From: Alphaproteobacteria bacterium
GTDB taxonomy: Bacteria > Pseudomonadota > Alphaproteobacteria > Sphingomonadales > Sphingomonadaceae
Direction of reading: 5' to 3'
Assembly: GCA_018823325.1 (NCBI GenBank)
Contig: JAHJIJ010000012.1
Location: forward strand, 1 to 61,742
Length of the DNA: 61,742 bases
Shown here one piece after another: positions 47,390 through 57,364 of this stretch; within the stretch, counting starts at the first letter, position 1; each line of letters starts with the position of its first letter. The notes under the pieces are model-generated. The model was not told the DNA's origin, searched no databases, and saw only the letters and a list, made by a program, of their open reading frames with translations. The translations under genes and the position numbers were made by a program.

Positions 47390-48031
47390 TCATTCGACCG
47401 GCGCGAACTGACCACTTGTTTCATCGAGGACATGCAACAGGCCGTCCGAGATGGCGAAGAACGCACCCTTGAGCGCCAGCGTGCCGCTCGCTTCCTTCGA
47501 TGCGATCCAGGGGAAGGTCCGCAGATTGGCGAGGCTGACCTTGACGGCCGCAAGCTCCATCGCGCGACCGGCGGCGGCGCCATGATCGGTGCCGTGCACG
47601 GCGACGACCTCCGCGCGGGCATCATCAAGAAGGGATATCCAGTTTGCGATAAATCCGCCTTCACCGGGTGCTGCATCATGCATGGCGCGCGTGAGGGCTG
47701 CATTGCAGCCGCCGCACATGCCGTGGCCCATCACGAGAATTTCCTCGACGCCAAGAAACTGCACGGCGAACTCGACCGCAGCGGACACGCCGTGACGCCC
47801 CGGATTCGTCTCGAACGGGGGCACCAGCGCAGCCACGTTACGCACGACGAAGATTTCACCCGGGCTGGTGTCGAAAATCTGCGTCGGATCGACCCGGCTG
47901 TCCGAGCAGGCAATCACCATCACGCGCGGATTTTGGCCGTCGCGCAGTTCTGCCCAACGCGTGCGTTGCTCCGACCAGTCCTGATTGCGGAACCGGCGAT
48001 ATCCCTCAAGCATGTCTGAAAACTGGACCAT
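47390..48031 (-). CDS. Beta-class carbonic anhydrase
   Basis: A 213-residue beta carbonic anhydrase interconverting CO2 and bicarbonate. ACSDSRVDP provides zinc ligand Cys42 and Asp44, and [10 protein letters not shown] provides His103 and Cys106. [13 protein letters not shown] is the usual strand. The start at 48031 (MVQFSDML) is favoured by conservation; an in-frame ATG at 48067 would add 12 residues. It is divergent from lipA and shares an operon with the cyclotransferase downstream. Confidence 0.93.
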   Translation of the reverse strand: MVQFSDMLEGYRRFRNQDWSEQRTRWAELRDGQNPRVMVIACSDSRVDPTQIFDTSPGEIFVVRNVAALVPPFETNPGRHGVSAAVEFAVQFLGVEEILVMGHGMCGGCNAALTRAMHDAAPGEGGFIANWISLLDDARAEVVAVHGTDHGAAAGRAMELAAVKVSLANLRTFPWIASKEASGTLALKGAFFAISDGLLHVLDETSGQFAPVE

Positions 48032-48096
48032 GCCAAATTCTCTGCCGAATCTCGTTGGGGCTGGCAAGCGGGCATCGCGGTCGCTATCTGGGCGGC

Positions 48097-49035
48097 ATGA
48101 ATGATCTATCGTCCGATCCCGCAGGCTTCCGCCCGCGCAAGCCCGACTGGATCCGGGTCAAGGCGCCTGTCAGCGCCGGCTATGAAGCCACGCGCAAGCT
48201 CATGCGCGAGAAGGGACTCGCGACGGTTTGCGAGGAAGCTGCCTGCCCGAACATCGGCGAGTGCTGGACGAAGAAGCACGCGACCGTCATGATTCTTGGA
48301 GACACCTGCACCCGGGCCTGCGCCTTCTGCAACGTCAAGACCGGGATGCCGCGAGCCGTTGACCCTCACGAGCCTCAAAATCTTGCCGATGCCTGTGCCG
48401 AAATGGGCCTTGAGCATATCGTCGTGACCTCGGTCGACCGCGACGATCTCGCCGACGGCGGGGCGGGGCAGTTCGTGAAGGTGATCGAAGCGCTGCGTCG
48501 CACGACGCCGAACACCACCATCGAGATTCTGACGCCCGACTTCCGCAACAAGCATGAGGCCGCCGTGGAGGCGATCGTTGCGGCGCGGCCGGACGTGTAC
48601 AATCACAATTTGGAGACCGTGCCTCGGCTCTATCCCACCATCCGGCCCGGCGCGCGCTATTATGCGTCCCTTCGTTTGCTGGAGACGGTCAAGCGGCTCG
48701 ACCCGTCCATCTTCACCAAATCGGGGATCATGCTCGGCCTTGGCGAGGAGCGTCTGGAAGTCCATCAGGTGATGGACGACATGCGCTCGGCCGATATCGA
48801 TTTCCTGACGATGGGCCAGTATCTGCGACCGACGCCAAAGCATGCACCTGTAGCGGAGTTCGTGACGCCGCAGGCGTTCAAGGCCTATGCGGCCATCGCA
48901 CGCGCCAAGGGATTCCTGCAGGTCGCCTCCAGCCCCCTGACGCGCTCAAGCTACCACGCTGGGGACGATTTCGCGCAGATGCGCGCCGCTCGCGAGGCTG
49001 CGCTGGCGAAGGCCGCGCGCAAAGATACAGTCTAA
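48097..49035 (+). CDS. lipA: Lipoyl synthase
   Basis: A 312-residue radical SAM enzyme that inserts two sulfurs into octanoyl-E2 to form lipoyl groups. The radical-SAM cluster site is CTRACAFCN (Cys71, Cys75, Cys78) and the auxiliary cluster site has Cys45, Cys50 and Cys56 ([12 protein letters not shown]). The C-terminal [15 protein letters not shown] is diagnostic. The start at 48097 was chosen because the upstream in-frame sequence has no family match. The Coq10/RatA-like gene follows 6 bases later. Confidence 0.96.
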   Translation: MNDLSSDPAGFRPRKPDWIRVKAPVSAGYEATRKLMREKGLATVCEEAACPNIGECWTKKHATVMILGDTCTRACAFCNVKTGMPRAVDPHEPQNLADACAEMGLEHIVVTSVDRDDLADGGAGQFVKVIEALRRTTPNTTIEILTPDFRNKHEAAVEAIVAARPDVYNHNLETVPRLYPTIRPGARYYASLRLLETVKRLDPSIFTKSGIMLGLGEERLEVHQVMDDMRSADIDFLTMGQYLRPTPKHAPVAEFVTPQAFKAYAAIARAKGFLQVASSPLTRSSYHAGDDFAQMRAAREAALAKAARKDTV

Positions 49036-49041
49036 ACATTC

Positions 49042-49518
49042 ATGCCCAAGCACAACGAAACCCGACGGCTGCCTTATTCTCCCGAGCAGATGTTCGATCT
49101 GGTCGCCGATGTCGGTGCTTATCCGCAATTCCTGCCATGGGTGAGCGCTATCCGGGTCCGCTCGAACAGCGAAACCGAGATGTTGGCGGACATGATCGTC
49201 GGCTTCAAGGGGCTGCGCGAGACGTTCACGTCACGCGTGGTGAAGGAGCGGCCCCATCATGTTCACGTGGATTATGTGGATGGGCCGCTGCGCCATCTCT
49301 CCAACGACTGGCGGTTCCAGCCCGACGGGGAGGGCGGTGTTCTGATCAACTTCGAGGTCGATTTCGCTTTCAAGAACCGCATGTTCGAGATGCTGGCCGG
49401 GCAGGTGTTCGACCGCGCGCTCCGCAAGATGATCGGCGCGTTCGAGGAGCGCGCAACGCAACTTTATGGCGAAGGCGGCTCTGGAAGCAGCAATTCGAGC
49501 GCACATAGCGCTGCCTGA
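49042..49518 (+). CDS. START-like RatA/Coq10-type ubiquinone-binding protein
   Basis: A 158-residue SRPBCC-fold protein. HNETRRLPYSPEQMFDLVADVGAYPQFLPWVSAIRV is the RatA/Coq10 N-terminus, and the C-terminal helix MLAGQVFDRALRKMIGAFEERATQLYG is typical. In alphaproteobacteria this protein normally stands behind lipA and is thought to chaperone quinone. The last 55 bases overlap, in antisense, the 3' end of cinA. Confidence 0.9.
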   Translation: MPKHNETRRLPYSPEQMFDLVADVGAYPQFLPWVSAIRVRSNSETEMLADMIVGFKGLRETFTSRVVKERPHHVHVDYVDGPLRHLSNDWRFQPDGEGGVLINFEVDFAFKNRMFEMLAGQVFDRALRKMIGAFEERATQLYGEGGSGSSNSSAHSAA

Positions 49519-50003
49519 AGGCGGATTTTCGCGCGGCCTTCATCCTCAAAACGACGAAGATCAGCGACGGCATCGGAATCGCTCATCCCTTTTTCCGCGC
49601 GGGCGAAAACGACCGTTCCGACGGGTTTGAGTTCGGTGCCGCCATCAGGTCCGGCGACACCCGTGATGGAAACGGCAACGTCGGCTTGGCTTCGCTCGAG
49701 TGCGCCCTGGGCCATCGCCCAAGCCGTTGCGATCGAGACCGCGCCGAATGCATCCAGCACGTCTTCGCTGACGCCCAGAAGTCTGACCTTTTGCGCGTTG
49801 GAGTAAGTGACGAACCCGGCTTCGAAGACCGCTGACGATCCCGGGATTTCAGTCAAGGCGGCAGACACGAGTCCGCCGGTGCAGCTTTCCGCGATCGCGA
49901 CCTTTCGACCGATGGCGCGATTCTCGGCGACCACCCTCCTAGCGAGCGACACCAGCTCGGCAGGCAGGATGCAATCTGAATTTTTCGAAGACGAATCTGT
50001 CAT
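49464..50003 (-). CDS. CinA C-terminal-type nicotinamide nucleotide amidase
   Basis: A 179-residue PncC/CinA-C protein. The core VAIAESCTGGLVSAALTEIPGSSAVFEAGFVTYSNAQKVRLLGV, SQADVAVSITGVAGPDGGT and KPVGTVVFA matches nicotinamide-mononucleotide deamidase, which converts NMN to nicotinate mononucleotide. Start at 50003 is chosen from family length; longer frames upstream are spurious. The gene converges on and overlaps the RatA/Coq10-like gene by 55 bases. Confidence 0.92.
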   Translation of the reverse strand: MTDSSSKNSDCILPAELVSLARRVVAENRAIGRKVAIAESCTGGLVSAALTEIPGSSAVFEAGFVTYSNAQKVRLLGVSEDVLDAFGAVSIATAWAMAQGALERSQADVAVSITGVAGPDGGTELKPVGTVVFARAEKGMSDSDAVADLRRFEDEGRAKIRLQAALCALELLLPEPPSP

Positions 50004-50104
50004 AGTCTTCCACGCATGAGCGCATCGGCCTGAAAAGCCAACGCCGTTAACGCTGCTCCCGGCACGGTGGAAAGGGGAGGAGCACCAAAAGGGTTCCCGA
50101 TTTC

Positions 50105-51304
50105 TCAGCCATCCAAGCCATTGGGCACTCTCAGGGTAACAGCAGCCTGCGCGGCGATGCCTTCCCCGCGCCCGGTCAGGCCGAGCCGCTCGGTGGTGGT
50201 TGCCTTCACGCTGATCTTCATCTCGGGCAGGTTCATGATGGCCGCCAATCGCGCTCGCATGGCATCGCGGTGCGGTCCGATCTTGGGCGCCTCGCAGATG
50301 ATCGTGACATCGACATGATCGACGACACCGCCACGCGCGCTCACCCGCTCGCAGGCAAAGGTGAGGAATCGCTCCGAAGGCGCGCCCTTCCATTGCGGGT
50401 CGCTGGGCGGGAAATGACTGCCGATGTCCCCTTCGGCCAATGCACCGAGCATGGCATCGACCAGCGCATGGATGGCCACATCCGCATCACTATGGCCGGA
50501 CAGACCATGCGTATGCGGCACGCGCACGCCGCAAAGCCAGAGCGCACTGCCTTCCACAAGGCGATGTACGTCAAAGCCAAGACCGACTTTGGCCACCATG
50601 CCAGCAGAGAGCATCCGTTCCATGCGCTCGTGATCTCCTGCGCGCGTGATCTTTTCAAGGCGGCTATCGCCCTCCACCAAAAACGCATCGACACCCTGGC
50701 GCCGCAGCATCTGGGCGTCGTCCGTCGGCTCGTCGGGCTCGCTCCAGCCACGATGCGCGGAAAGGAGCGCCGCGAAAGCAAAGCCCTGAGGCGTCTGCAC
50801 GCGGGCGAGCGCCGACCTGTCGACCACCTGCCCGGCATTCGCACGCCCGGTCGCCACCAGCGTGTCGACGACCGGCAGCACAGGGATCGTGCAGGCGGCA
50901 CCTCCAGTCAGTGCCTCAAGCACCCGGTCAATGACGGCGTGCGGAAGGAGAGGGCGAGCGCTGTCGTGGACGAGCACATGCTCCGGCAATGTTTGGCTTG
51001 CGGCGATGGCTTCCAGCCCGGCCAGAACCGAAAGCCTCCGGCTGCTGCCGCCCGCGACGATATGGAGGCCCTGCGCCCGATCACCCAACGCATTCCGGAT
51101 GTCTGCCTCCTGCCCGGGTGGCACGACCAGAACAACAGCACCGATCCCCGGATGCGTTCCGAGCGCGTCCAGCGCATGGGCCAGCACGAGCTTGCCGCCT
51201 AGCGAGCGGCATTGTTTGGGCGTCTCGTGTCCGGTGCGCAAACCTGCTCCGGCAGCCAGCACGATGGCCGCGGGGAGGGGGGCAGCATGAGCATGATCGG
51301 GCAT
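50105..51304 (-). CDS. ispDF: Bifunctional IspDF (MEP cytidylyltransferase / cyclodiphosphate synthase)
   Basis: A 399-residue fusion of two steps of the MEP isoprenoid pathway. The IspD part (about 1-225) carries LAAGAGLRTGHETPKQCRSL (CTP/PP loop), VHDSARPLL and the TPQGF motif. The IspF part (about 240-395) carries GLGFDVHRLVEGSALWLCGV with the zinc Asp/His, SGHSDADVAIHALVDAMLGALAEGDIGSHFPP and KISVKATTTERLGLTGRGEGIAAQAAV. This fusion is common in Alphaproteobacteria. cinA lies 102 bases downstream on the same strand. Confidence 0.96.
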   Translation of the reverse strand: MPDHAHAAPLPAAIVLAAGAGLRTGHETPKQCRSLGGKLVLAHALDALGTHPGIGAVVLVVPPGQEADIRNALGDRAQGLHIVAGGSSRRLSVLAGLEAIAASQTLPEHVLVHDSARPLLPHAVIDRVLEALTGGAACTIPVLPVVDTLVATGRANAGQVVDRSALARVQTPQGFAFAALLSAHRGWSEPDEPTDDAQMLRRQGVDAFLVEGDSRLEKITRAGDHERMERMLSAGMVAKVGLGFDVHRLVEGSALWLCGVRVPHTHGLSGHSDADVAIHALVDAMLGALAEGDIGSHFPPSDPQWKGAPSERFLTFACERVSARGGVVDHVDVTIICEAPKIGPHRDAMRARLAAIMNLPEMKISVKATTTERLGLTGRGEGIAAQAAVTLRVPNGLDG

Positions 51305-51387
51305 GATGGCGCGCTTAGCTCACGGTTTGCTTGCCCGCCAGCATCATTCGCTGTAAAGGCTGCCTGTTTTTTAGGCATATTCCACTC

Positions 51388-52434
51388 ATGACGCTGCTCA
51401 AGCCCATCCAGATCGGTCCGGTGCGGATCGAGACACCGGTCGTCCTCGCGCCCATGACGGGCGTGACGGACATGCCCTTCCGCACGCTGGTGCGGCGCTA
51501 TGGCTCCGGTCTTAATGTCACCGAAATGATCGCCTCGCCCGCGATGATCCGCGAGACGCGGCAGTCGCTGCAGAAGGCTGCCTGGCACCCGGTGGAGGAG
51601 CCGGTCTCGCTGCAGCTCGCCGGCTGCCAGCCTGCCGAGATGGCCGAAGCGGCGAAGCTCAATGCCGATCGCGGCGCGGCAATCATTGACATCAACATGG
51701 GTTGCCCGGTCAAGAAGGTGGTCAATGGCGATGCCGGCTCGGCGCTGATGCGCGATTTGCCGCTGGCCGCCCGGCTCATCGAGGCGACGGTCAAGGCCGT
51801 TGACGTGCCGGTTACCGTGAAGATGCGGATGGGCTGGTGCCATGACAGCCTGAACGCCCCGGAACTGGCCCGCATTGCCGAGGATCTGGGGGCGAAGCTG
51901 ATCACCGTGCATGGTCGTACGCGCAACCAGATGTACAAGGGTAGCGCCGACTGGGCCTTCGTGCGCCGCGTCAAGGACGCCGTGAGCCTGCCAGTCATCG
52001 TCAATGGCGACATCTGCTCGCTGGAGGATGCCCGCACCGCGCTAACGCTGAGTGGCGCGGATGGCGTGATGATTGGTCGCGGGGCCTATGGAAAGCCATG
52101 GCTGCTAGGACAGGTCATGCAGGGGCTGGTCAGCGGCCGCTCGGTCGACGATCCGGGCATTGCTGAACAATATGCCGTCATCGTGGAGCATTATCGCGCC
52201 ATGCTGGACCATTATGGCGAGACGACTGGCGTCAACATGGCCCGCAAGCATTTGGGCTGGTACACCAAGGGCCTGCCGGGTTCGGCGGAGTTCCGCAACA
52301 TGGTCAACCAGGTGCCGGACGCCGCCACCGTGCTCGACATGCTGGAGCGCTTCTACGCGCCGTTCATCGCCGATCCTGGCTATCTGGAAATGGCGCGGCA
52401 CAGGCCCATGGAGCAGGCCAGGAATGCTGCCTGA
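51388..52434 (+). CDS. dusB: tRNA-dihydrouridine synthase B
   Basis: A 348-residue FMN-dependent Dus enzyme reducing uridines in the tRNA D loop. [52 protein letters not shown] (catalytic Cys in GCPVKK), [30 protein letters not shown] and [14 protein letters not shown] are family motifs. The start at 51388 fits the family; an upstream in-frame ATG is not conserved. It overlaps ntrB by 11 bases, the long-known nifR3-ntrBC arrangement in alphaproteobacteria. Confidence 0.95.
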   Translation: MTLLKPIQIGPVRIETPVVLAPMTGVTDMPFRTLVRRYGSGLNVTEMIASPAMIRETRQSLQKAAWHPVEEPVSLQLAGCQPAEMAEAAKLNADRGAAIIDINMGCPVKKVVNGDAGSALMRDLPLAARLIEATVKAVDVPVTVKMRMGWCHDSLNAPELARIAEDLGAKLITVHGRTRNQMYKGSADWAFVRRVKDAVSLPVIVNGDICSLEDARTALTLSGADGVMIGRGAYGKPWLLGQVMQGLVSGRSVDDPGIAEQYAVIVEHYRAMLDHYGETTGVNMARKHLGWYTKGLPGSAEFRNMVNQVPDAATVLDMLERFYAPFIADPGYLEMARHRPMEQARNAA

Positions 52435-53545
52435 GGCCGACAGGCTCCATGCGGGCAACCCACCTTCGCCCGCTCGATCCTTACCGGCTCCTGCAGAGAT
52501 CGTTTCCGCACATCCGGTCGCGACGTTGGTGATCGATCCGGACGGCCGGATCGTCTCCGCCAATGCTCGCGCCGAGACGCTGCTCAACATGGCGCGCTCG
52601 GCGCTGGTCGGCAGCGCCATCGGGCGTGTACTTCGTATCGCCGATCCCCGGGTCGATGCGGCGATCTGGATGACGGACAAGCCACTCTCCGCCTACGACA
52701 TCCAGGTCCATGCCGGCCGCAACGAGGCGGTGGAAATGGACATCCTCATCCATCCGCTGCTGGAGGATGACCGCTGGCGGATCGTCGCGCTCCATGTCCA
52801 TGGCCAGTCGCAAGCGCTCGGCACGCGGCGCACGTCCATGGGCGTGCGCTCGGCCACGGGCGCGGCAGCGATGCTGGCGCACGAGATCAAGAATCCGCTC
52901 TCCGGCATCCGCGGCGCGGCACAGCTGCTGGAAGGCGATGCCAGCGAAGCCACGCGCCCGCTCACCAAGCTGATCTGCGACGAGGTCGACCGTATCGCCG
53001 CGCTCATCGATCGGATGCAGCACTTCACCAGCAATCAGCCGCTCGAATGCCGGCCCGAGAACATCTACCCGCTGCTCGATCGCGCGGTGGAACTCGCCTG
53101 CGCCGGCTTCGCCCGCAATTGCCCGATCACGCGGACCTACGATCCCTCATTGCCCTTCGCACAGGTGAATGGCGATGCACTGGTCCAGATCATGCTCAAT
53201 CTCGTCAAGAACGCCGTGGAAGCGGTAGACGGCATGGCGGAAGGCGCTGTCCAGGTTGCCACGGCATACCGACACGGGCTTTCCGTGTTGGGCGCGCGAG
53301 GCAAGGGCACGGCGCCGCTGCAGATCGAGATCCAGGTCATCGACAATGGCCCGGGCGTGCCGGACAACATCCGCGACGTGCTGTTCAATCCCTTCATTTC
53401 CAACAAGCGCAGCGGGCAGGGGCTTGGTCTCGCGCTGGTGGACAAGCTGGTTCGGGACATGAACGGGCTGGTGCAATATGAGCGCGACAAGTTGGCTGGC
53501 CGTTCGATCTTCCGGGTTCTTTTGCCAATGGGGGCAGCCGCATGA
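52424..53545 (+). CDS. ntrB: Nitrogen regulation sensor histidine kinase NtrB
   Basis: A 373-residue cytoplasmic kinase/phosphatase that sets NtrC phosphorylation in response to PII. It has a PAS sensor ([25 protein letters not shown]), the H-box [21 protein letters not shown], the N-box [13 protein letters not shown], a G1 region DNGPGVP, and [13 protein letters not shown] as the G2 region. The start ATG at 52424 overlaps dusB by 11 bases. The stop overlaps ntrC by 4 bases. Confidence 0.95.
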   Translation: MLPEADRLHAGNPPSPARSLPAPAEIVSAHPVATLVIDPDGRIVSANARAETLLNMARSALVGSAIGRVLRIADPRVDAAIWMTDKPLSAYDIQVHAGRNEAVEMDILIHPLLEDDRWRIVALHVHGQSQALGTRRTSMGVRSATGAAAMLAHEIKNPLSGIRGAAQLLEGDASEATRPLTKLICDEVDRIAALIDRMQHFTSNQPLECRPENIYPLLDRAVELACAGFARNCPITRTYDPSLPFAQVNGDALVQIMLNLVKNAVEAVDGMAEGAVQVATAYRHGLSVLGARGKGTAPLQIEIQVIDNGPGVPDNIRDVLFNPFISNKRSGQGLGLALVDKLVRDMNGLVQYERDKLAGRSIFRVLLPMGAAA

Positions 53546-54996
53546 CACGCCTGACCGGAAAGATTCTCGTCGTTGATGATGATCCGGCGATCTGCGTCGT
53601 CGTCAGTGAGGCGTTGAAGCGCCAGGGCCACATCATCCGCACCGCCGGATCTATCGCCGAACGACATGAGGCGCTGGCCAGCTTCATGCCCGATGTCCTC
53701 ATTACCGACGTCATTCTGCCTGACGGCGATGGCCTGGACGATGTCGGCGGCATTCTGGCGTCCGAACCGGACCTCAAGGTCATCATCCTCTCTGCGCAGA
53801 ATACCTTGAATACGGCGGTGCGAGCGACAGGGCAGGGAGCCTTCGAATATCTCCCCAAGCCGTTCGATCTCAACGAACTCAGTCGAGCCGTGACCGAGGC
53901 GCTCAGCGTCCGGGCCAAAGGCAAGCCGGTTGGACCGGCAGGCAATGAGGGGGCCGACGATGGCTTGCCGCTGATCGGCCGCTCGCCACAGATGCAGGAG
54001 GTCTATCGCACGATCGCCCGGGTCGTCGGCAATGATCTCAATATTCTCGTCCTTGGCGAGTCGGGCACGGGCAAGGAGCTGGTCGCCGAGGCGATTCACA
54101 GTCTGGGCCCTCGCCGGAACGAGCCATTTGTGGCAATCAACATGGCGGCCATTCCGCGTGAACTGATCGAGGCCGAATTATTCGGCTATGAGAAAGGAGC
54201 TTTCACGGGCGCCGTCGCCCGCACCGCGGGCAAGTTCGAGCAGGCGGAACGCGGCACGCTGTTTCTGGACGAAATCGGCGACATGCCGATGGATGCGCAA
54301 ACGCGCCTGCTCCGGGTACTGCAATCGGGAGAGATCACGACTGTCGGTGGAACCCGGCCCGTACGGGTGAACGTCCGTATCATTGCCGCGACCAATCAGG
54401 ATTTGCCAACCCTGATCAGCGAGGGGCGCTTTCGCGAAGACCTCTTCTATCGGCTCAATGTCGTGCCGATTCGTCTGCCTTCCTTGCGGGAACGCACGGG
54501 TGACGTTGCGCTTCTGGCGCGGCATTTTCTCGATCAGGCCGTTCTCGAAGGTTTGCCAAGCAAGCTGTTGTCAGAAGAAGCGGCCGCGCTTCTCGAGCTG
54601 TATGACTGGCCGGGCAACGTCCGGGAGCTGCAGAACCTGATGAAGCGCCTGACAGTGCTCACGCGCGACCAGGAAATTCAGGTGCAGCATCTGCGCCAGG
54701 TGTTGCGCGTACCAGAGTCGGCTGGAGTTCCGGCTGGCAGCAGCGGCGCAGACCTTGCGGATGCCGCACGTCGGTGGGTGCGCGACAATCTGGCCGTCGG
54801 TGCAGCCACCAATCCATGTGAGCTCTACGACCGGCTGCTTGACGTCATCGAGCCCGTTCTGCTGAGCGAAGTGTTGGCGGCCATGGATGGCAACCAGATC
54901 CGGGCAGCTGCAACGCTGGGTCTCAATCGCAATACGTTGCGCAAGAAGCTCAATCACTACGATATTGACCCCAGCATGCCGCTCAGGGAACGCTGA
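53542..54996 (+). CDS. ntrC: Sigma54-dependent nitrogen response regulator NtrC
   Basis: A 484-residue three-domain activator: a receiver domain (VDDDPAI, phospho-Asp in DVLITDVILPDGDG, KPFD), an AAA+ sigma54-activating domain (Walker A GESGTGKE, GAFTGA in YEKGAFTGAVART, LFLDEIGDM) and a C-terminal Fis-type helix-turn-helix (GNQIRAAATLGLNRNTLRKKL). It activates sigma54 promoters under nitrogen limitation. The start overlaps ntrB by 4 bases. Confidence 0.96.
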   Translation: MTRLTGKILVVDDDPAICVVVSEALKRQGHIIRTAGSIAERHEALASFMPDVLITDVILPDGDGLDDVGGILASEPDLKVIILSAQNTLNTAVRATGQGAFEYLPKPFDLNELSRAVTEALSVRAKGKPVGPAGNEGADDGLPLIGRSPQMQEVYRTIARVVGNDLNILVLGESGTGKELVAEAIHSLGPRRNEPFVAINMAAIPRELIEAELFGYEKGAFTGAVARTAGKFEQAERGTLFLDEIGDMPMDAQTRLLRVLQSGEITTVGGTRPVRVNVRIIAATNQDLPTLISEGRFREDLFYRLNVVPIRLPSLRERTGDVALLARHFLDQAVLEGLPSKLLSEEAAALLELYDWPGNVRELQNLMKRLTVLTRDQEIQVQHLRQVLRVPESAGVPAGSSGADLADAARRWVRDNLAVGAATNPCELYDRLLDVIEPVLLSEVLAAMDGNQIRAAATLGLNRNTLRKKLNHYDIDPSMPLRER

Positions 54997-55096
54997 AGCC
55001 AAAGCGAGTGGAAAGAGCGGTGACGGCACTACGCCGGAGGACCATCCTGCATTAAGCGTGTTTGCTCAGCCACGCTGATGTTGTATTGGTGCCACG

Positions 55097-57352
55097 ATGG
55101 ATCAGAGAGTAAGTATGGCGGGGGAACAGAGCCAGGCTCCGTCTGCCATGTCGAGGTGGCAGAGGATGGCGCGGCTTGCAGAGCCCGTCGTTGCCGCGAC
55201 GTTCCTGGCCACCGCTGGATTCACCTGGTGGTTGCTCAGTCGGCCGCAGGACGACGATACGCTGCTCAGTGCGCCCGTCGTGGCCCTACTGCTCATCCTC
55301 AATTTGCTGCCCGCGATCATATTGCTTGTTCTCCTGGGGCAGCGCATCGCCCGGCAGCGAGCCAATCGCAGTCTCGTCGGCGGCAGCGGTCGTCTCCACG
55401 TACGCCTGGTCGCGCTGTTCTCGATGATCGCAAGCGTCCCGTTGCTGCTGGTCGTGATCTTCGCTTCCCTGCTGTTCCAGTATGGCGTGCAGTTCTGGTT
55501 CTCAGCCGATGCGCGCGGGATGCTTCAGAACGCTTCCGACCTCGCGCGCGGCTATTATCAGTCGAACCTCAAGGAACTCAGCGACGAAACCGTCACCATG
55601 GCGGGGGATCTCCGCAACTATCTCTCGCAGTCGAGCATATCGAGCCCGTCCTTTGCCGAAGGTTATATTTATCAGGTCGTTACGCGGAAGCTGAACCGCT
55701 CGGCCATCATCGAGATCGGCAAGGATGGCGTCGCGCGCACGGCTGCGACGGTAGACCCGGAAGAGCGGACGGCAACGGACATGCTGACGCCTGAGATTAT
55801 CCGCGAGCTTCGCAATGGCCAGGCTGTCGTGGTGCAGGCCAAGCCGAACCAGATCGAAGCCTTTGTATTGCTCTACCCGGAATCGGACACTTTCCTCTAC
55901 GCAACGCGGGATTCGGCTGTCTCGGCTTTCAGCGAGATGGAACGCGCTCAGGCTGTCCTTGCCGATTACGACGAGTTCGCCGCACGCTCGCGACAATTGC
56001 AGCTGCGCTTCAACATCGCTCTGTTCATCGGGACCTTGATGCTCGTCGGCACCGCCGTCTGGATCGCGCTCGCCGTTGCCGACCGTCTTGTGCGGCCCGT
56101 TGGCGAGCTTGTGGACGCGGCACGACGAGTCACCGCTGGCGACCTCGCTGCACGCGTCACCGATTCCCATTCGCGTGACGAGCTGGGCACACTGGCCAGT
56201 GCCTTCAACCGCATGACCCAGCGTCTCGAAGCTCAGACCGGTGCACTCGTCTCGGCAAATAGCCAGCTGGCCGACCGGCGCGCCCTCATCGAGGCTGTGC
56301 TCTCGGGCGTAAGTGCCGGCGTTGTCTCTGTCGACCGCGACGGCACAATCCAGATCCTCAACAGTTCGGCCGCGGCGCTGCTGGTGCGTCCCGGTGAACA
56401 GGCGGTCGGGCGCCCGCTGGCGGAAGTTTCCGAAGAGCTGGCAGAGCTGATGGAAGCAGGCACGGGCGCCGACATCATCCAACTTCGTGCAAGAGGAGAG
56501 GTGCGGACGCTCGCTGTCCGTGTGGTCGTGGAGGATGGCAATCAGGTCCTGACCTTCGATGACATCACCGAGCAACTGCTCGATCAGCGCCGCGCGGCAT
56601 GGTCTGACGTCGCGCGACGGATCGCGCACGAGATCAAGAATCCGCTGACGCCTATCCAGCTTGCCGCCGAACGCCTGCAGCGCCGCTACGCCAAGGAGAT
56701 CGAATCCGATCCCGGCACCTTCCGTCGCCTGACCGAAACGATCGTCCGTCAGGTCGGCGATCTGCGGCGCATCGTCGACGAATTCACGTCCTTCGCGCGC
56801 ATGCCCAAGCCGGTGTTCCGCGAGGAAGCGGTGATCGATATCGCCCGCCATGCGATGTTCCTCCACGAGGTTGCGCATCCCGAGATCAGCTTCACTTTCC
56901 TCAGCGAGGAGGCTGATCCGCAACTGGTCTGCGATCGCCGGCAGATCGGGCAGGCGCTCACCAATATCGTCAAGAATGCAGTGGAAGCCATTGAGCAGCG
57001 GCATCTGGCGGAGAAGCCGAAGGGCGAGGGGAGCGAGGAGGCCGCGGCCGCCGTTCCGCTCGGTCACATCACGATGCTCGTGCTCCACGAGGAGGGCGAG
57101 ATTGTCGTCTCGGTGACGGACGACGGCGTCGGCCTGCCGGAACAGCGCGAACGGATAATCGAACCTTATATGACAACGCGAGCGAAAGGCACGGGCCTGG
57201 GCCTCGCAATCGTGAAGAAAATCGTAGAGGAGCATTTCGGCTCCATCAGCTTTGGCGACGCCGCTAGCGGGGGAACGGTTGTAACGCTCCGGTTCGATGT
57301 AGAACGGCTGGCCCGCCTCGCCGAAGGCGAAGAGAAAGCGGAGACAATATGA
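55097..57352 (+). CDS. ntrY: Membrane nitrogen-related sensor kinase NtrY
   Basis: A 751-residue membrane kinase. At least three membrane helices are visible (about 36-54, 60-85 and 105-130), then an extracytoplasmic portion of roughly 160 residues and another helix near 315-335, followed by HAMP (VRPVGELVDAARRVTAGDLAARV), PAS, HisKA with [24 protein letters not shown], the N-box ALTNIVKNAVEAIEQR, and a catalytic domain with DDGVGLP and TKGTGLGLAIVKKI-type motifs. NtrY works with NtrX in nitrogen and respiratory control. It is 100 bases downstream of ntrC and 12 bases upstream of ntrX. Confidence 0.95.
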   Translation: MDQRVSMAGEQSQAPSAMSRWQRMARLAEPVVAATFLATAGFTWWLLSRPQDDDTLLSAPVVALLLILNLLPAIILLVLLGQRIARQRANRSLVGGSGRLHVRLVALFSMIASVPLLLVVIFASLLFQYGVQFWFSADARGMLQNASDLARGYYQSNLKELSDETVTMAGDLRNYLSQSSISSPSFAEGYIYQVVTRKLNRSAIIEIGKDGVARTAATVDPEERTATDMLTPEIIRELRNGQAVVVQAKPNQIEAFVLLYPESDTFLYATRDSAVSAFSEMERAQAVLADYDEFAARSRQLQLRFNIALFIGTLMLVGTAVWIALAVADRLVRPVGELVDAARRVTAGDLAARVTDSHSRDELGTLASAFNRMTQRLEAQTGALVSANSQLADRRALIEAVLSGVSAGVVSVDRDGTIQILNSSAAALLVRPGEQAVGRPLAEVSEELAELMEAGTGADIIQLRARGEVRTLAVRVVVEDGNQVLTFDDITEQLLDQRRAAWSDVARRIAHEIKNPLTPIQLAAERLQRRYAKEIESDPGTFRRLTETIVRQVGDLRRIVDEFTSFARMPKPVFREEAVIDIARHAMFLHEVAHPEISFTFLSEEADPQLVCDRRQIGQALTNIVKNAVEAIEQRHLAEKPKGEGSEEAAAAVPLGHITMLVLHEEGEIVVSVTDDGVGLPEQRERIIEPYMTTRAKGTGLGLAIVKKIVEEHFGSISFGDAASGGTVVTLRFDVERLARLAEGEEKAETI

Positions 57353-57364
57353 AAGAGACGTTGA

